64,000 bases of DNA from Pedobacter sp. ISL-64 (GCF_018613605.1 NZ_JAGGPU010000019.1:52256-116255); one strand, 5' to 3'. Shown: positions 33,642 through 43,668, counted from the first letter of the stretch. Numbers and translations are program-made. The notes: a model not told the origin generated them from the letters alone.

Positions 33642-35297
33642 ATGAAAAACAAATCAATAATATATACGGCGCTTGCGCTATTTGTTGGTATGGCTTCTGC
33701 CTGCACCAACTTAGATGAGAATGCATACGATGTTATTCCTGCAGAAAAATTTTACACTAATAAAAATGAGGTAATTTCTGCCGTATTAAGACCATATACC
33801 CATGCCAATGCCTGGGTAACACCATCACAACAAGATGGCTGGTGGCGCCTGGCAGAACTTTCTGCCGATCAGCTGGCCTGGCCAACAAAAGGTCCGCATG
33901 GCGAAGATGGCGGTAAATGGAAAAGATTGCATTACCACTCATGGACGGTAGACGAAGGAGGAATCAACAATGCCTGGGCTTTAATGTATGGCGGGGTTGG
34001 CTACTGTAATGATCCGATTGCAAATATTGGATCAAGGGATATTTCTACCATGGGCATTACTCAACAAGAAAAAGACGGCTACATTGCTGAATTAAAACTG
34101 CTCCGCGCATTTCACTATCTTAAATTGATGGATTTGTTTGGAAATATTCCACTGGCAACCGATATTGTAGATCCTGCCAATCCGGTTTTGCCAAATACAA
34201 CCAGCCGTAAGGATGTTTTTGCTTTTATTGAAAAAGAGATAAAAGATAACATTAACGCTGTTCCTAAATTATCAAAGGCACAGTTGGGCCGAATGAGCCA
34301 GGCAAGCGGTTATGCTATGCTGGTAGAACTGTACCTCAATGCAGAAGTTTGGACAGGTACGCCACGTTGGGATGAATGTATTGCGGCCGCCGATAAATTA
34401 ATCAATAATGAAGCAGGTGGCCAAAACGGCAATATGGATCTTGATCCTAACATTTCCGATCAGTTTAAAAACACCAACGATTTGTCAAAAGAGGTAATAT
34501 TTTCTATAGCCTACGATTTTACAAGAGCCAAATTTGAACCATCGTGGACAGGAGAGTTTTATCACTTTGCACAAAGAGATATTTATGGTGGAGGTAGAAA
34601 TGGCAATGATGGTATCGTGTTGGTTCCAGGAGTCTATGAAACATTTAAAACTGATGATCTTCGCAAAACGAACTGGTTATTGTTCGGTCCGCAGTTTAAG
34701 TTTACTGATCCTGCTTCTCCGGTACTTGGTACAGTAGAATATGCGGGTAAGCCCCTTTCATTTGTAGATAACATCCAAAAAAACACCAAAAATTCTACGG
34801 TATCAAACATGAGTGAAGGAGAAGAAAACAGCGGCGTCCGTTTTAACAAGTATAAGTTAGGTAACTCTTTACCTGGCATTGTTAATGGTGTACGTGTAGA
34901 ACCAGATCCAAATTACAACAATACCGATTGGAATGTTTACCGTTTAACCTGGATTTATTTTGCCAAAGCAGAAGCAATAATGCGCAAAAATGGTGGTGTT
35001 GCAACTGCAGATGCTGTAGCCTTAATCAATACCTGTAAAAAAAGGGCTTATACAGCAGCTACCTGGCCGTCTCATGAATATACAACTGCTTCACTATCTT
35101 TAGATGAATTGCTTGCAGAAAGGGGAAGAGAATTCATTTTCGAGGGTTTTAGACGAGATGACCTTATCCGTTTCAGTAAGTTTACAACTACTACTTGGTG
35201 GGATCACACAGCCTCGTCAGCTTTTAGGAATTTATATCCGATTCCACAAAGACAGAGAGACTTAAATACGAAACTCACCCAAAACCCTGGATATTAA
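33642..35297 (+). CDS. SusD/RagB family lipoprotein
   Basis: 551 residues with lipobox ASAC (C21). SusD blocks: ELKLLRAFHYLKLMDLFGNIPL, YAMLVELYLNAEVWTG, LDELLAERGREFIFEGFRRDDLIRF and the ending KLTQNPGY. It would be the surface glycan-binding lid of the preceding SusC channel. A perfect terminator follows, so SusC-SusD form one transcript unit. Confidence 0.94.
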   Translation: MKNKSIIYTALALFVGMASACTNLDENAYDVIPAEKFYTNKNEVISAVLRPYTHANAWVTPSQQDGWWRLAELSADQLAWPTKGPHGEDGGKWKRLHYHSWTVDEGGINNAWALMYGGVGYCNDPIANIGSRDISTMGITQQEKDGYIAELKLLRAFHYLKLMDLFGNIPLATDIVDPANPVLPNTTSRKDVFAFIEKEIKDNINAVPKLSKAQLGRMSQASGYAMLVELYLNAEVWTGTPRWDECIAAADKLINNEAGGQNGNMDLDPNISDQFKNTNDLSKEVIFSIAYDFTRAKFEPSWTGEFYHFAQRDIYGGGRNGNDGIVLVPGVYETFKTDDLRKTNWLLFGPQFKFTDPASPVLGTVEYAGKPLSFVDNIQKNTKNSTVSNMSEGEENSGVRFNKYKLGNSLPGIVNGVRVEPDPNYNNTDWNVYRLTWIYFAKAEAIMRKNGGVATADAVALINTCKKRAYTAATWPSHEYTTASLSLDELLAERGREFIFEGFRRDDLIRFSKFTTTTWWDHTASSAFRNLYPIPQRQRDLNTKLTQNPGY

Positions 35298-35304
35298 TTT
35301 TGAT

Positions 35305-35337
35305 ACAAAAGGCGCTTCAATAGCGCCTTTTGTTGTT
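35305..35337 (+). terminator. Terminator after the first PUL SusC-SusD pair
   Basis: ACAAAAGGCGC (35305-35315) pairs perfectly with GCGCCTTTTGT (35323-35333) around TTCAATA, followed by TGTTTT. Confidence 0.9.
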
Positions 35338-35382
35338 TTAAGCTTTCATATTTATGCTGTGCCGCCCTTTAACAAGCGTTTC

Positions 35383-35394
35383 TAAAACGATTAA
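35383..35394. promoter_or_regulatory. LacI-type operator candidate before lacI
   Basis: TAAAACGATTAA, close to the palindromic sites at 36567, 36681, 44854 and 44962. Together with the -7 element at 35456 it suggests self-control of the regulator. Confidence 0.45.
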
Positions 35395-35455
35395 CATAAA
35401 AAATGTTAAATTGCGTTTCTATAATATGCAAAATTTAAAAGCTGCAATTTTTATT

Positions 35456-35463
35456 TAGCTTTG
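35456..35463 (+). promoter_or_regulatory. -7 element of the lacI promoter
   Basis: TAGCTTTG is an exact TAnnTTTG match, 30 bases before the start codon. No clear -33 TTTG is visible. Confidence 0.4.
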
Positions 35464-35493
35464 AATTGATTAACTTAAAAGAAATCCAACCAA

Positions 35494-36498
35494 ATGAAAT
35501 CGCTTTCTATCAAAGATATAGCTGTAAAAGCAAACGTATCCATTACCACAGTTTCCTTTATTATTAATGGTAAAGCTAAAGAGAAATCGATAAGCGAAGC
35601 AGTAATAGAGAAAGTAGAAAAAATTATCGAAGAAAGTGGTTATAAACCTAATCAGATTGCGCGGAGTTTACGTACCGGTAACTCCAACATCATTGGTTTA
35701 ATTATTGAAGATATATCTAACTCTTTCTTTTCGAGAATAGCGAGGTTAATCGAAGATAAGGCCTATAAAAAAGGATATAAAATTATTTATTCCAGCACCG
35801 AAAACAGCGTAGATAAAGCAAAAGAATTAATCAATATGTTCAAATCGCGTAAGGTTGATGCCTACATTATCTCACCGATTAAAGGAATAGAAGAAGATAT
35901 TCAGATGCTTTTGGATGACGGCAATCCGGTAATCTTGTTTGATAGAAATTTACCAGACATAAATACCAGTTACGTTGGGGCCGATCATTTTAATGCTTCT
36001 TATCAATCTATACAGAGTTTCATCGATCAGGGCAAAAAGAACATTGCGTTGGTTACCACCGATATCAATGTAGAACAAATTATCGAACGTTACGATGGTT
36101 ATAAAAAAGCGTTAGAAGATAACGGAATCAAATATGACGACAGTCTGGTTTTAAAGATCCATTTTAACCAGGAAGAAAGTGAAACTATCGAGCAGATCAA
36201 AACACTTTTTGAACATAAAAAAATCGATGCGGTTTTGTTTGCAACCAATTATTTGGCTATTAGCGGTTTAAAAGTATTGAAAAAGATCAATAAAAAAATA
36301 GGGGATGACTTCGCAGTTATCGCATATGATGATCATGAGGCTTTCGAACTGCATACCCCCGGAATCTCAACGGTTCAGCAGCCACTTGAAGAAATTGCAG
36401 AGAATGTAATTAAACTCATCCTTAAGCAACTGTCAACCAAAACCAAATTAGAAAACCAACAGGTTATTATTCCAGCCAAATTAATTATTAGAGATTAA
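35494..36498 (+). CDS. LacI family transcriptional regulator
   Basis: 334 residues. N-terminal helix-turn-helix (SIKDIAVKANVSITTVSFII) with the hinge helix NQIARSLRTG, then a periplasmic-binding-protein-like sensor (NIIGLIIEDISNSFFSRIAR, DAVLFATNYLAISGLK, FAVIAYDDHEAFELHTPGIS). Such proteins bind palindromes with a central CG and release them on sugar binding. Palindromes of the expected form recur around this gene and across the following 18 kb, so it is the likely regulator of the carbohydrate region. Confidence 0.95.
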   Translation: MKSLSIKDIAVKANVSITTVSFIINGKAKEKSISEAVIEKVEKIIEESGYKPNQIARSLRTGNSNIIGLIIEDISNSFFSRIARLIEDKAYKKGYKIIYSSTENSVDKAKELINMFKSRKVDAYIISPIKGIEEDIQMLLDDGNPVILFDRNLPDINTSYVGADHFNASYQSIQSFIDQGKKNIALVTTDINVEQIIERYDGYKKALEDNGIKYDDSLVLKIHFNQEESETIEQIKTLFEHKKIDAVLFATNYLAISGLKVLKKINKKIGDDFAVIAYDDHEAFELHTPGISTVQQPLEEIAENVIKLILKQLSTKTKLENQQVIIPAKLIIRD

Positions 36499-36566
36499 AT
36501 TTTTGGTAACTTAAATGTTACGACGCGCTATTTTAATATGATTTTAATTTCTTTAATATTGGGTAG

Positions 36567-36580
36567 GTAAAACGTTTTAC
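36567..36580. promoter_or_regulatory. LacI-type operator candidate (perfect palindrome)
   Basis: GTAAAACGTTTTAC is a perfect 14-bp palindrome between lacI and the DUF4965 gene, 131 bases before the latter. Confidence 0.6.
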
Positions 36581-36658
36581 TTTAATATGGCTCTAACAAC
36601 AAAAAACCATCTTAAACTAGAATTATCTTCCATATTTACGTTCAGTTTTCAGAATAAA

Positions 36659-36705
36659 AATATTTGGTTGATAAATTAAGTAAAACGATTTATCAACCAA
36701 ATATT
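36659..36705. promoter_or_regulatory. 18-bp perfect inverted repeat touching the DUF4965 start
   Basis: AATATTTGGTTGATAAAT (36659-36676) and ATTTATCAACCAAATATT (36688-36705) are exact reverse complements around an 11-base spacer, and the second arm ends 5 bases before the ATG. The spacer and second arm contain TAAAACGATTTA (36681-36692), an operator-like site. In RNA it would be a strong hairpin covering the ribosome-binding zone. Confidence 0.85.
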
Positions 36706-36710
36706 AATTT

Positions 36711-39155
36711 ATGAGAAAACTTTCCTTAGTAGCACTTTGTCTTTTTTTTAATTTAATTACAAAAGCACAAGATAAAGCACCCGCTTATCCTTTAATTACA
36801 CATGATGCATATTTCAGTATTTGGTCTTTCGGCAATGGGCTTAACCAATCGGTAACTAAACATTGGACAGGCAAGGAGCAATCTTTGCTGGGCATTATAA
36901 AAGTAGATGGTAAATTTTACCGGTTTTTAGGGGAGGAAAGCAAAACCTTTAAAGAAATACTCCCAGCTGCCGATGCATTAAAATACCAGGCCAGCTACAG
37001 TTTCGACAAACCTGAAGCAGGTTGGGAAGATAACAGTTATAATGATAATAGTTGGAAAAAAGCTGAAGCCCCTTTTGGAGACGATAATTCTGCCAAAACA
37101 AAATGGAATAGCGATGATCTTTATTTTAGAAGGACCTTCGATGTAGACAATGTATCGGCTGCAAAAAAATACCTGAAACTCAATCACGATGATAATGTAA
37201 TTGTTTATTTAAATGGTAAAGTAATTTACAAAAAGAACGGATGGGTTTCTGATTATAGCTACTTACCAATCGAGGATGGTATCTTAAAAACAGGAAAAAA
37301 CGTATTGGCCATCCATTGTAAAAATACAGCAGGTGGCAGGCATTTAGATGCCGGGATTGTAGAAGAAGATGCAGATAATGTAAAAATTGCTCCCGCCACT
37401 CAAACCAATGTGTCTATAGAGGCTACCACTACCAAATATACTTTTAGCTGTGGCCATGTAGAACTACAGGTAGCTTTTACCTCCCCATTATTGCTTAACG
37501 ATATTAAATTAACAGCAAGGCCAATCAGTTATATCAATTATGCTGTAAAATCTACAGATGCCAAGCCACACGGCGTAGATATTTTCTTTGGTGCATCATC
37601 GAACCTGGCCGTAAATACGCCAAACCAAAGTGTTTCGGCATGGAAGAATTCGAAAAACAATCTCTCCATCTTAAAAACAGGTACTGTAGAACAGCCAGTA
37701 TTAAAGAAACGGGGCGATGATCTGCGTATCGATTGGGGCTATTTATATGTGGCCGTTCCTGCTAAGTTTAATGCCACTCAGTTTATAGCTACACAGAACG
37801 AAAGCTTAAAAAGTTTCGTCGATTCCAAATATCCAACACAAACACAGGTTTTAAATTCGAAAAGCCTAAACCTAAGCAGTATTATTCCTTTCGGTTCGGT
37901 TTCTTCAAGCCCGGTAGATAAATATATGATGTTGGGTTATGATGACCTAAAATCGGTTGAATATTTTGGTGAAAAACTGCAGCCCGTTTGGAGACAGTCT
38001 GGTTCACCGCAATTCGAAGATCAACTGGCCGAGGCCAGCGCCCAATACCCTTCGTTAAAAACCAAATGTGCCATTTTTGATGCAAAACTATACGCTGATG
38101 CTGAAAAAGCTGGTGGAAAAGAATATGCTGATATGTGTAAATTGGCTTATAGACAGGCTATTGCAGCGCACAAAATTGTATATGCACCGAATGGCGATAT
38201 CCTCTTCCTATCGAAAGAAAATTTTAGTAACGGATCAATCAATACAGTGGATGTAACTTATCCATCAGCGCCACAATTTTTGGTGTACAATCCCGAATTG
38301 TTAAAAGGAATGCTGAATGGTATTTTCTATTATTCAGAAAGTGGAAAATGGAAGAAACCGTTTGCTGCACACGATTTAGGTACTTATCCTTTAGCCAACG
38401 GCCAAACCTATGGTGAAGATATGCCTGTAGAAGAGGCTGGCAATATGCTCATCTTAACGGCTGCTATTACCAAAGCAGAAGGAAATGCAAAATATGCCGA
38501 AAAACACTGGGAAGTAATGTCTGTTTGGGCAAATTACCTGTTAAGAGAAGGGTTCGATCCGGCAAACCAATTGTGTACCGATGATTTTGCAGGTCACCTG
38601 GCCCGTAATGCCAACTTATCTGTAAAGGCTATTGTGGCTTTGGGAGGTTATGCCCAAATGGCGCAGTTACTAGGTAAAACTGACGTTGCTACCAAATATA
38701 GAACCGCTGCTTTACAGATGGCTCAGAACTGGATGAAACTTGCCGATGATGGCGACCACTATGCACTAACTTTTAACGATAAAAATACCTGGAGCCAGAA
38801 ATACAACCTCGTTTGGGATAAACTTTTAAAACTTGATCTTTTTCCAAGAGAGGTATACAAAAAGGAAATTAATTTCTATTTAACCAAACAAAAAGATTTC
38901 GGGTTACCATTGGATAGTCGCAGAACTTACACCAAGTCTGACTGGATTATGTGGACAGCGACTTTGGCCGATAACGAAGCAGATTTTCGAAAATTTGTAA
39001 GTCCGATATACCGCTTTGCAACCGAAACGGAGAGTAAGGTGCCATTGAGCGACTGGCATGAAACTACCAATGGGAAAATGACAGGCTTTCAGGCAAGAAG
39101 TGTTGTTGGCGGTTATTTCATCAAGATGTTAGCCGATAAATGGAATATTAAATAG
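36711..39155 (+). CDS. DUF4965-type (glutaminase A-like) secreted protein
   Basis: 814 residues with signal peptide (MRKLSLVALCLFFNLITKAQ). The N-terminal DUF4964-like part (PLITHDAYFSIWSFGNGLNQ) is interrupted at about residues 90-190 by a jelly-roll, GH2-like module (WEDNSYNDNSWKKAEAPFGD ... DDNVIVYLNGKVIYKKNGW). The later part has the alpha/alpha-barrel typical of DUF4965/DUF1793 (LGTYPLANGQTYGEDMPVEE, GNMLILTAAITKAEGN, SRRTYTKSDWIMWTATLADN, SDWHETTNGKMTGFQARSVVGG). Fungal relatives are called glutaminases, but bacterial members sit in glycan loci and may be glycosidases; I cannot decide. It follows lacI and has two operator-like sites. Confidence 0.85.
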   Translation: MRKLSLVALCLFFNLITKAQDKAPAYPLITHDAYFSIWSFGNGLNQSVTKHWTGKEQSLLGIIKVDGKFYRFLGEESKTFKEILPAADALKYQASYSFDKPEAGWEDNSYNDNSWKKAEAPFGDDNSAKTKWNSDDLYFRRTFDVDNVSAAKKYLKLNHDDNVIVYLNGKVIYKKNGWVSDYSYLPIEDGILKTGKNVLAIHCKNTAGGRHLDAGIVEEDADNVKIAPATQTNVSIEATTTKYTFSCGHVELQVAFTSPLLLNDIKLTARPISYINYAVKSTDAKPHGVDIFFGASSNLAVNTPNQSVSAWKNSKNNLSILKTGTVEQPVLKKRGDDLRIDWGYLYVAVPAKFNATQFIATQNESLKSFVDSKYPTQTQVLNSKSLNLSSIIPFGSVSSSPVDKYMMLGYDDLKSVEYFGEKLQPVWRQSGSPQFEDQLAEASAQYPSLKTKCAIFDAKLYADAEKAGGKEYADMCKLAYRQAIAAHKIVYAPNGDILFLSKENFSNGSINTVDVTYPSAPQFLVYNPELLKGMLNGIFYYSESGKWKKPFAAHDLGTYPLANGQTYGEDMPVEEAGNMLILTAAITKAEGNAKYAEKHWEVMSVWANYLLREGFDPANQLCTDDFAGHLARNANLSVKAIVALGGYAQMAQLLGKTDVATKYRTAALQMAQNWMKLADDGDHYALTFNDKNTWSQKYNLVWDKLLKLDLFPREVYKKEINFYLTKQKDFGLPLDSRRTYTKSDWIMWTATLADNEADFRKFVSPIYRFATETESKVPLSDWHETTNGKMTGFQARSVVGGYFIKMLADKWNIK

Positions 39156-39188
39156 CCGTTGCAAGCATAAACCTGAAAACATAAAAAT

Positions 39189-41369
39189 ATGATCTCCTTT
39201 AAATCCTGTACCTTAATTTCATTATCAATTGTAGCTTTTGCAATGCATAATAATGTTTTTGCGCAGGTAAAATCTAAAGAAAAAACTTCTTTCCAGGTTT
39301 CAGCACCCTGGAGTCCTGATTATGATGTGAGATCGGATATTGCAATGGTTTACGGTATAAACGATGGCAATGTTAGTTTCGAAGAACGTGTAAAAGGTTA
39401 CCGCGATAAGGGTTATGAAGTTCAGTTTATGACTGGCATTGCCTGGGGCCAATACAAAGATTATTTCCTGGGCGAATGGGATGGTAAAAATCATTTAGAT
39501 GAAGGTCAGGTCATGCAGAATGGCGAAACCATCTGGCATGGCAACAATGTTCCCTATACTGTCCCGTCAGCAAGTTACCTCGCTTACATGAAAACGCATG
39601 TAAAAAGGGCAATTGATGCAGGTGTAACGGCAATTTATTTAGAAGAACCTGAGTTTTGGGCAAGAGCTGGTTATGGTGAGGCATTTAAAAAAGAGTGGCA
39701 AAAATTTTATGGCTTCCCTTGGATGGCCCAACACGAATCGCCCGAAGCAACCTATCTTTCATCAAAATTAAAATATCAGCTTTACTTTAATGCCTTAAAA
39801 GAAGTTTTTAGCTACGTTAAAACCTATAGCTTAAGCAAGGGCAAGCGGGTTAAATGTTATGTGCCTACACATTCATTGCTCAATTATTCCTCCTGGCATA
39901 TTGTAAGCCCCGAAGCCAGTTTGGCAAATCTTGACGGTATGGACGGTTATATCGCTCAGGTATGGACCGGTACGTCACGCGAACCTGTTTTTTACAATGG
40001 AAAAAGTAAGGAACGTGTGTTCGAAAATGCTTTTCTCGAATATGGATCGATGGTTTCGATGACGGCTCCAACTGGGAGGAAAATATTCTTTCTAACCGAC
40101 CCGATAGAAGATAGGGCAAGATCCTGGGATGATTACAAAGTGAATTATCAGGCAACCTTTACCGCAGAACTATTGTACCCAATGGTCGATAACTATGAGG
40201 TAATGCCCTGGCCAAACCGGATTTATAAAGGCAAGTTCGTGGTAGAAGGCATGAAAGAAAAACAGCCGATTTCGCCTGATTATGCCACCCAAATGCAGGT
40301 AATGGTAAATTCGCTCAACCAGATGCCCTTATCCAAAAATAAGTTGAACGGCAGTCAGGGGATAGGTGTTTTGCTGTCAAACTCTTTAATGTTCCAGAAT
40401 TTTCCAACACATCAGGGATACAGCGATCCATATCTTTCCAACACCTATGGTTTAGCCATTCCTTTATTGAAACATGGCATTCCGGTGGAAACGGTACACA
40501 TCGAAAATCTCGCCAATAAGAATACATTAAAAGACATTAAGGTTTTGATTATGAGTTATTCGAACATGAAACCTTTAAGTCCCGAATACCATGAGCTATT
40601 AACAAAATGGGTTAAAAGTGGGGGCGTTCTTTTATATTTCGGAAGGGATAATGATCCATTTCAGAACATCAAAGAGTGGTGGAATACCAATGGAAATACA
40701 TTTAAGGCCCCTTCAGAACATCTTTTTGGTTTGCTTGGAATAAAACCAACCAATGCCGATTCTGCCTATAGAGTTGGCAGCGGCAAAGTTTATGTGATCA
40801 GGAAAGATCCTAAAGAATTGATTATGAAAGCTGGTGGCGATACCGATTTCATCTCAGCGCTTAAAGCGGCTTACGAAACGGATGCGAAAGCTGGGGAGCT
40901 AATCATCAAAAACAATTTTGTGTTAAACCGTGGGCCTTTTGTTATCGCTGCCGTGGTAGATGAAAGCCCAAGCAACGAACCATTAACACTATCTGGAAGT
41001 TATATAGACCTTTTCAATCCCGAATTACCGATCTTAAAGCATAAAGTAATCGATCCAAAAACGCAGGCTTATCTTTTCGATCTCAATAAAATCGAAAATA
41101 AAAATAAGCCGCAAGTTTTAGCGGCTGCATCGAGGGTAACTGGTGAGCTAATTGATAAAAATAGATACAGCTTTATTTCCAAGAGTCCGGCAAACACAAA
41201 TAACATCATGCGGATTTTATTGCCGGCAAAACCGGTAGCAGTTACTGCAAAAACCAGTGGAAAAGATTTAGTGCTCACTAAAAATGAGTGGGATAACCAG
41301 TCGAAAACTCTGCTTTTGGGATTCGAAAATTATAGCGAGGGTGTAGCCGTTAACATCAGCTTAAGATAA
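39189..41369 (+). CDS. Secreted barrel-like protein of unknown function (putative glycosidase)
   Basis: 726 residues with a signal peptide ending NNVFAQ. The first half looks like a TIM barrel: ERVKGYRDKGYEVQFMTGIA, then YLEEPEFW (E152, E153, E155), GKRVKCYVPTHSL, DGYIAQVWTG, KIFFLTDPIEDRARSWDDYK. The second half contains a class-I-glutamine-amidotransferase-like stretch (KVLIMSYSNMKPLSPEYHEL, GGVLLYFGRDNDPF), as in beta-galactosidase trimerisation domains of GH42-like enzymes, and a C-terminal beta domain. No recognised family name. It lies 33 bases after the DUF4965 gene and 19 before GH92, so it belongs to that operon. Confidence 0.7.
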   Translation: MISFKSCTLISLSIVAFAMHNNVFAQVKSKEKTSFQVSAPWSPDYDVRSDIAMVYGINDGNVSFEERVKGYRDKGYEVQFMTGIAWGQYKDYFLGEWDGKNHLDEGQVMQNGETIWHGNNVPYTVPSASYLAYMKTHVKRAIDAGVTAIYLEEPEFWARAGYGEAFKKEWQKFYGFPWMAQHESPEATYLSSKLKYQLYFNALKEVFSYVKTYSLSKGKRVKCYVPTHSLLNYSSWHIVSPEASLANLDGMDGYIAQVWTGTSREPVFYNGKSKERVFENAFLEYGSMVSMTAPTGRKIFFLTDPIEDRARSWDDYKVNYQATFTAELLYPMVDNYEVMPWPNRIYKGKFVVEGMKEKQPISPDYATQMQVMVNSLNQMPLSKNKLNGSQGIGVLLSNSLMFQNFPTHQGYSDPYLSNTYGLAIPLLKHGIPVETVHIENLANKNTLKDIKVLIMSYSNMKPLSPEYHELLTKWVKSGGVLLYFGRDNDPFQNIKEWWNTNGNTFKAPSEHLFGLLGIKPTNADSAYRVGSGKVYVIRKDPKELIMKAGGDTDFISALKAAYETDAKAGELIIKNNFVLNRGPFVIAAVVDESPSNEPLTLSGSYIDLFNPELPILKHKVIDPKTQAYLFDLNKIENKNKPQVLAAASRVTGELIDKNRYSFISKSPANTNNIMRILLPAKPVAVTAKTSGKDLVLTKNEWDNQSKTLLLGFENYSEGVAVNISLR

Positions 41370-41388
41370 TAAACACAAACACACACAA

Positions 41389-43656
41389 ATGAAATTTAAA
41401 TTAATCGCATCCATTTTATGCTGCCTTGCTGCCAAAAGTTTACTGGCGCAGCAGAAAGATTGGGTTCACTACGTTAACACACTTCAGGGCACAAATTCTA
41501 AGCACGAACTTACCAGGGGGAATACCTATCCAACGACGGCACTGCCATTTGGTATGCACACCTGGACACCCCAAACCGGCAGAAATGGCGATGGTTGGAA
41601 ATATCAATATTTTAAAGATAAAATCAGAGGCTTTCAGCAAGCGCACCAATGCAGTTCATGGACGAGAGACTATGCGGTATTTTCTTTAATGCCAATGGTT
41701 GATGAACTGATTGTAAATGAAGATAAACGCGAAACTAAATTTAGTCATCAGGATGAGATTGCTAAACCAAACTATTATAAAGTAACATTCGAAAATGATA
41801 TTACCACCGAAATTTCACCGTCAGCGCGTGGTGCACACCTCAGGTTTAGCTATCCAAAAGGCAAAAGAAGCTTTTTAATTTTAGACGGATACAACAGATT
41901 AAGTGGTGTTCAGATCTATCCAAAAGAAAATAAAATAACGGGCTGGGTAAACAATGGCGAAGGCTTTAAAAGAGGTTGGAAGAGTTATTTCGTAATTCAG
42001 TTCGATCAACCGATTAAGTCTTACGGTACTTGGGAGAATAAACGTAATACCATTACAAAAGATTCTATTTCTGCTGAAGGATTGGGAAAAGGTGCATTTG
42101 TACAGTTCGAATCTGGTACAAAGGTGCAGGTGAAAACTGCTTCATCTTATATTAGTTTACAACAGGCCGAACTTAATTTAAAAAGAGAACTGGGTAATGA
42201 TAAGACCTTAGAAGATACCAAAGCCCATGCTGCTGCGGTGTGGAATAAATCGCTCGGTAAGATAGAAGTAGAAGGCGGATCTAAAGCAGATATGGAAACT
42301 TTTTATTCTTGCTTTTTTAGGGCAAGCCTGTTCTCCAGAAAGTTTTATGAAATAAATGAAGCCGGAAAACCATATTACTTTAGTCCGTACGACGGTAAAG
42401 TGCATGATGGATATATGTTTACCGATACGGGTTTCTGGGATACCTTCCGTGCGCAATTTCCACTAAACACACTGGTGCAGCCAGAAATGCACGGTCGTTA
42501 TATGCAGGCCATGCTCGATGCCTATGAGCAATGTGGTTGGTTGCCATCATGGTCTTTTCCCAGCGAAGCTGGAAGTATGATTGGGAACCACGCTATTTCT
42601 TTGTTAACCGATGCATGGGCGAAAGGAATCAGAACGTTTGATCCGAAAAAGGCGCTAGATGCTTATTATCACGAAGCAATGAATAAGGGTCCATGGGGCC
42701 CTGCAAATGGTAGGGATGGTGTAACAGAATATAACCAATTGGGTTATGTACCTTATCCAAAATACAGAGAAGCTACAGCCAAAACACTAGAGTATGCCTA
42801 CGATGACTATTGCGCTTACCATTTGGCAGAAATGATTGGAGATAAGCATTATATGAAGGTTTTTGAGAAACCCATGTTCAATTATAAAAATGTTTATGAT
42901 CCTTCTACCCGTTTTATGAGGGGTAGGAACGCAGAGGGAAAATGGTCGCCAAATTTCGACCCAACGGAATGGGGAGGCCCGTTCACCGAAGGAAATGCCT
43001 GGCATTGGCAATGGTCGGTTTTTCAAGATACCAAAGGTTTAATTAATTTGATGGGAGGGAAAAGCAATTTTATCTCCAAGCTCGATTCTGTTTTCAGCGA
43101 GCCTAATAAAGTAAATGTGGGTTCGTATGGCGGGATGATCCATGAAATGACCGAAATGGTAATGGCCAATATGGGTCAATATGCACATGGAAATCAACCG
43201 ATACAGCACATGGTGTACTTGTATAATTATGCCAACCAACCCTGGAAAGCACAATTTTATGCCCGCAAGGTGATGCATGAACTGTACGATGCCACAGAAA
43301 ATGGTTATCCTGGAGACGAAGACCAGGGGCAAACTTCATCGTGGTATGTTTTAAGCGCACTAGGGTTTTACAGCGTAACGCCAGGTACTGGGGAGTACGT
43401 TTTAGGAAGCCCAATGTTTAAAAAAACGACTATTCATTTAGAAAACGGCAAAAAATTCGTGATTGAGGCACCCGCCAATAATGCTGCCAATGTTTATATA
43501 AAATCGGCAAGCTTAAACGGTAAAAATTATACCAAAAATTTTATAAACCATAGCGATTTGTTAAAAGGAGGGGTGTTAAAATTAGAGATGAATGTTAAAC
43601 CTTCGTTAAATAGAGGATTATTAGAAGAAGATAAGCCATTTTCAATCAGTAAATAG
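41389..43656 (+). CDS. GH92 family alpha-mannosidase
   Basis: 755 residues with signal peptide (ending LLAQQ). GH92 blocks: VNTLQGTNSKHELTRGNTYPTTALPFGMHTWTPQ (in part), GFQQAHQCSSW, TDTGFWDTFRAQFPLNTLVQ, GWLPSWSFPSEAGSMIGNHA, WHWQWSVFQDTKGL and GDEDQGQTSSWYVLSALGFY with the catalytic acidic cluster and Gln. GH92 are calcium-dependent exo-alpha-mannosidases acting on N-glycans and yeast mannan. It shares about half its sequence pattern with the second GH92 gene at 54147. Ends with its own ROK partner downstream. Confidence 0.94.
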   Translation: MKFKLIASILCCLAAKSLLAQQKDWVHYVNTLQGTNSKHELTRGNTYPTTALPFGMHTWTPQTGRNGDGWKYQYFKDKIRGFQQAHQCSSWTRDYAVFSLMPMVDELIVNEDKRETKFSHQDEIAKPNYYKVTFENDITTEISPSARGAHLRFSYPKGKRSFLILDGYNRLSGVQIYPKENKITGWVNNGEGFKRGWKSYFVIQFDQPIKSYGTWENKRNTITKDSISAEGLGKGAFVQFESGTKVQVKTASSYISLQQAELNLKRELGNDKTLEDTKAHAAAVWNKSLGKIEVEGGSKADMETFYSCFFRASLFSRKFYEINEAGKPYYFSPYDGKVHDGYMFTDTGFWDTFRAQFPLNTLVQPEMHGRYMQAMLDAYEQCGWLPSWSFPSEAGSMIGNHAISLLTDAWAKGIRTFDPKKALDAYYHEAMNKGPWGPANGRDGVTEYNQLGYVPYPKYREATAKTLEYAYDDYCAYHLAEMIGDKHYMKVFEKPMFNYKNVYDPSTRFMRGRNAEGKWSPNFDPTEWGGPFTEGNAWHWQWSVFQDTKGLINLMGGKSNFISKLDSVFSEPNKVNVGSYGGMIHEMTEMVMANMGQYAHGNQPIQHMVYLYNYANQPWKAQFYARKVMHELYDATENGYPGDEDQGQTSSWYVLSALGFYSVTPGTGEYVLGSPMFKKTTIHLENGKKFVIEAPANNAANVYIKSASLNGKNYTKNFINHSDLLKGGVLKLEMNVKPSLNRGLLEEDKPFSISK

Positions 43657-43668
43657 ATATTGAATTGC

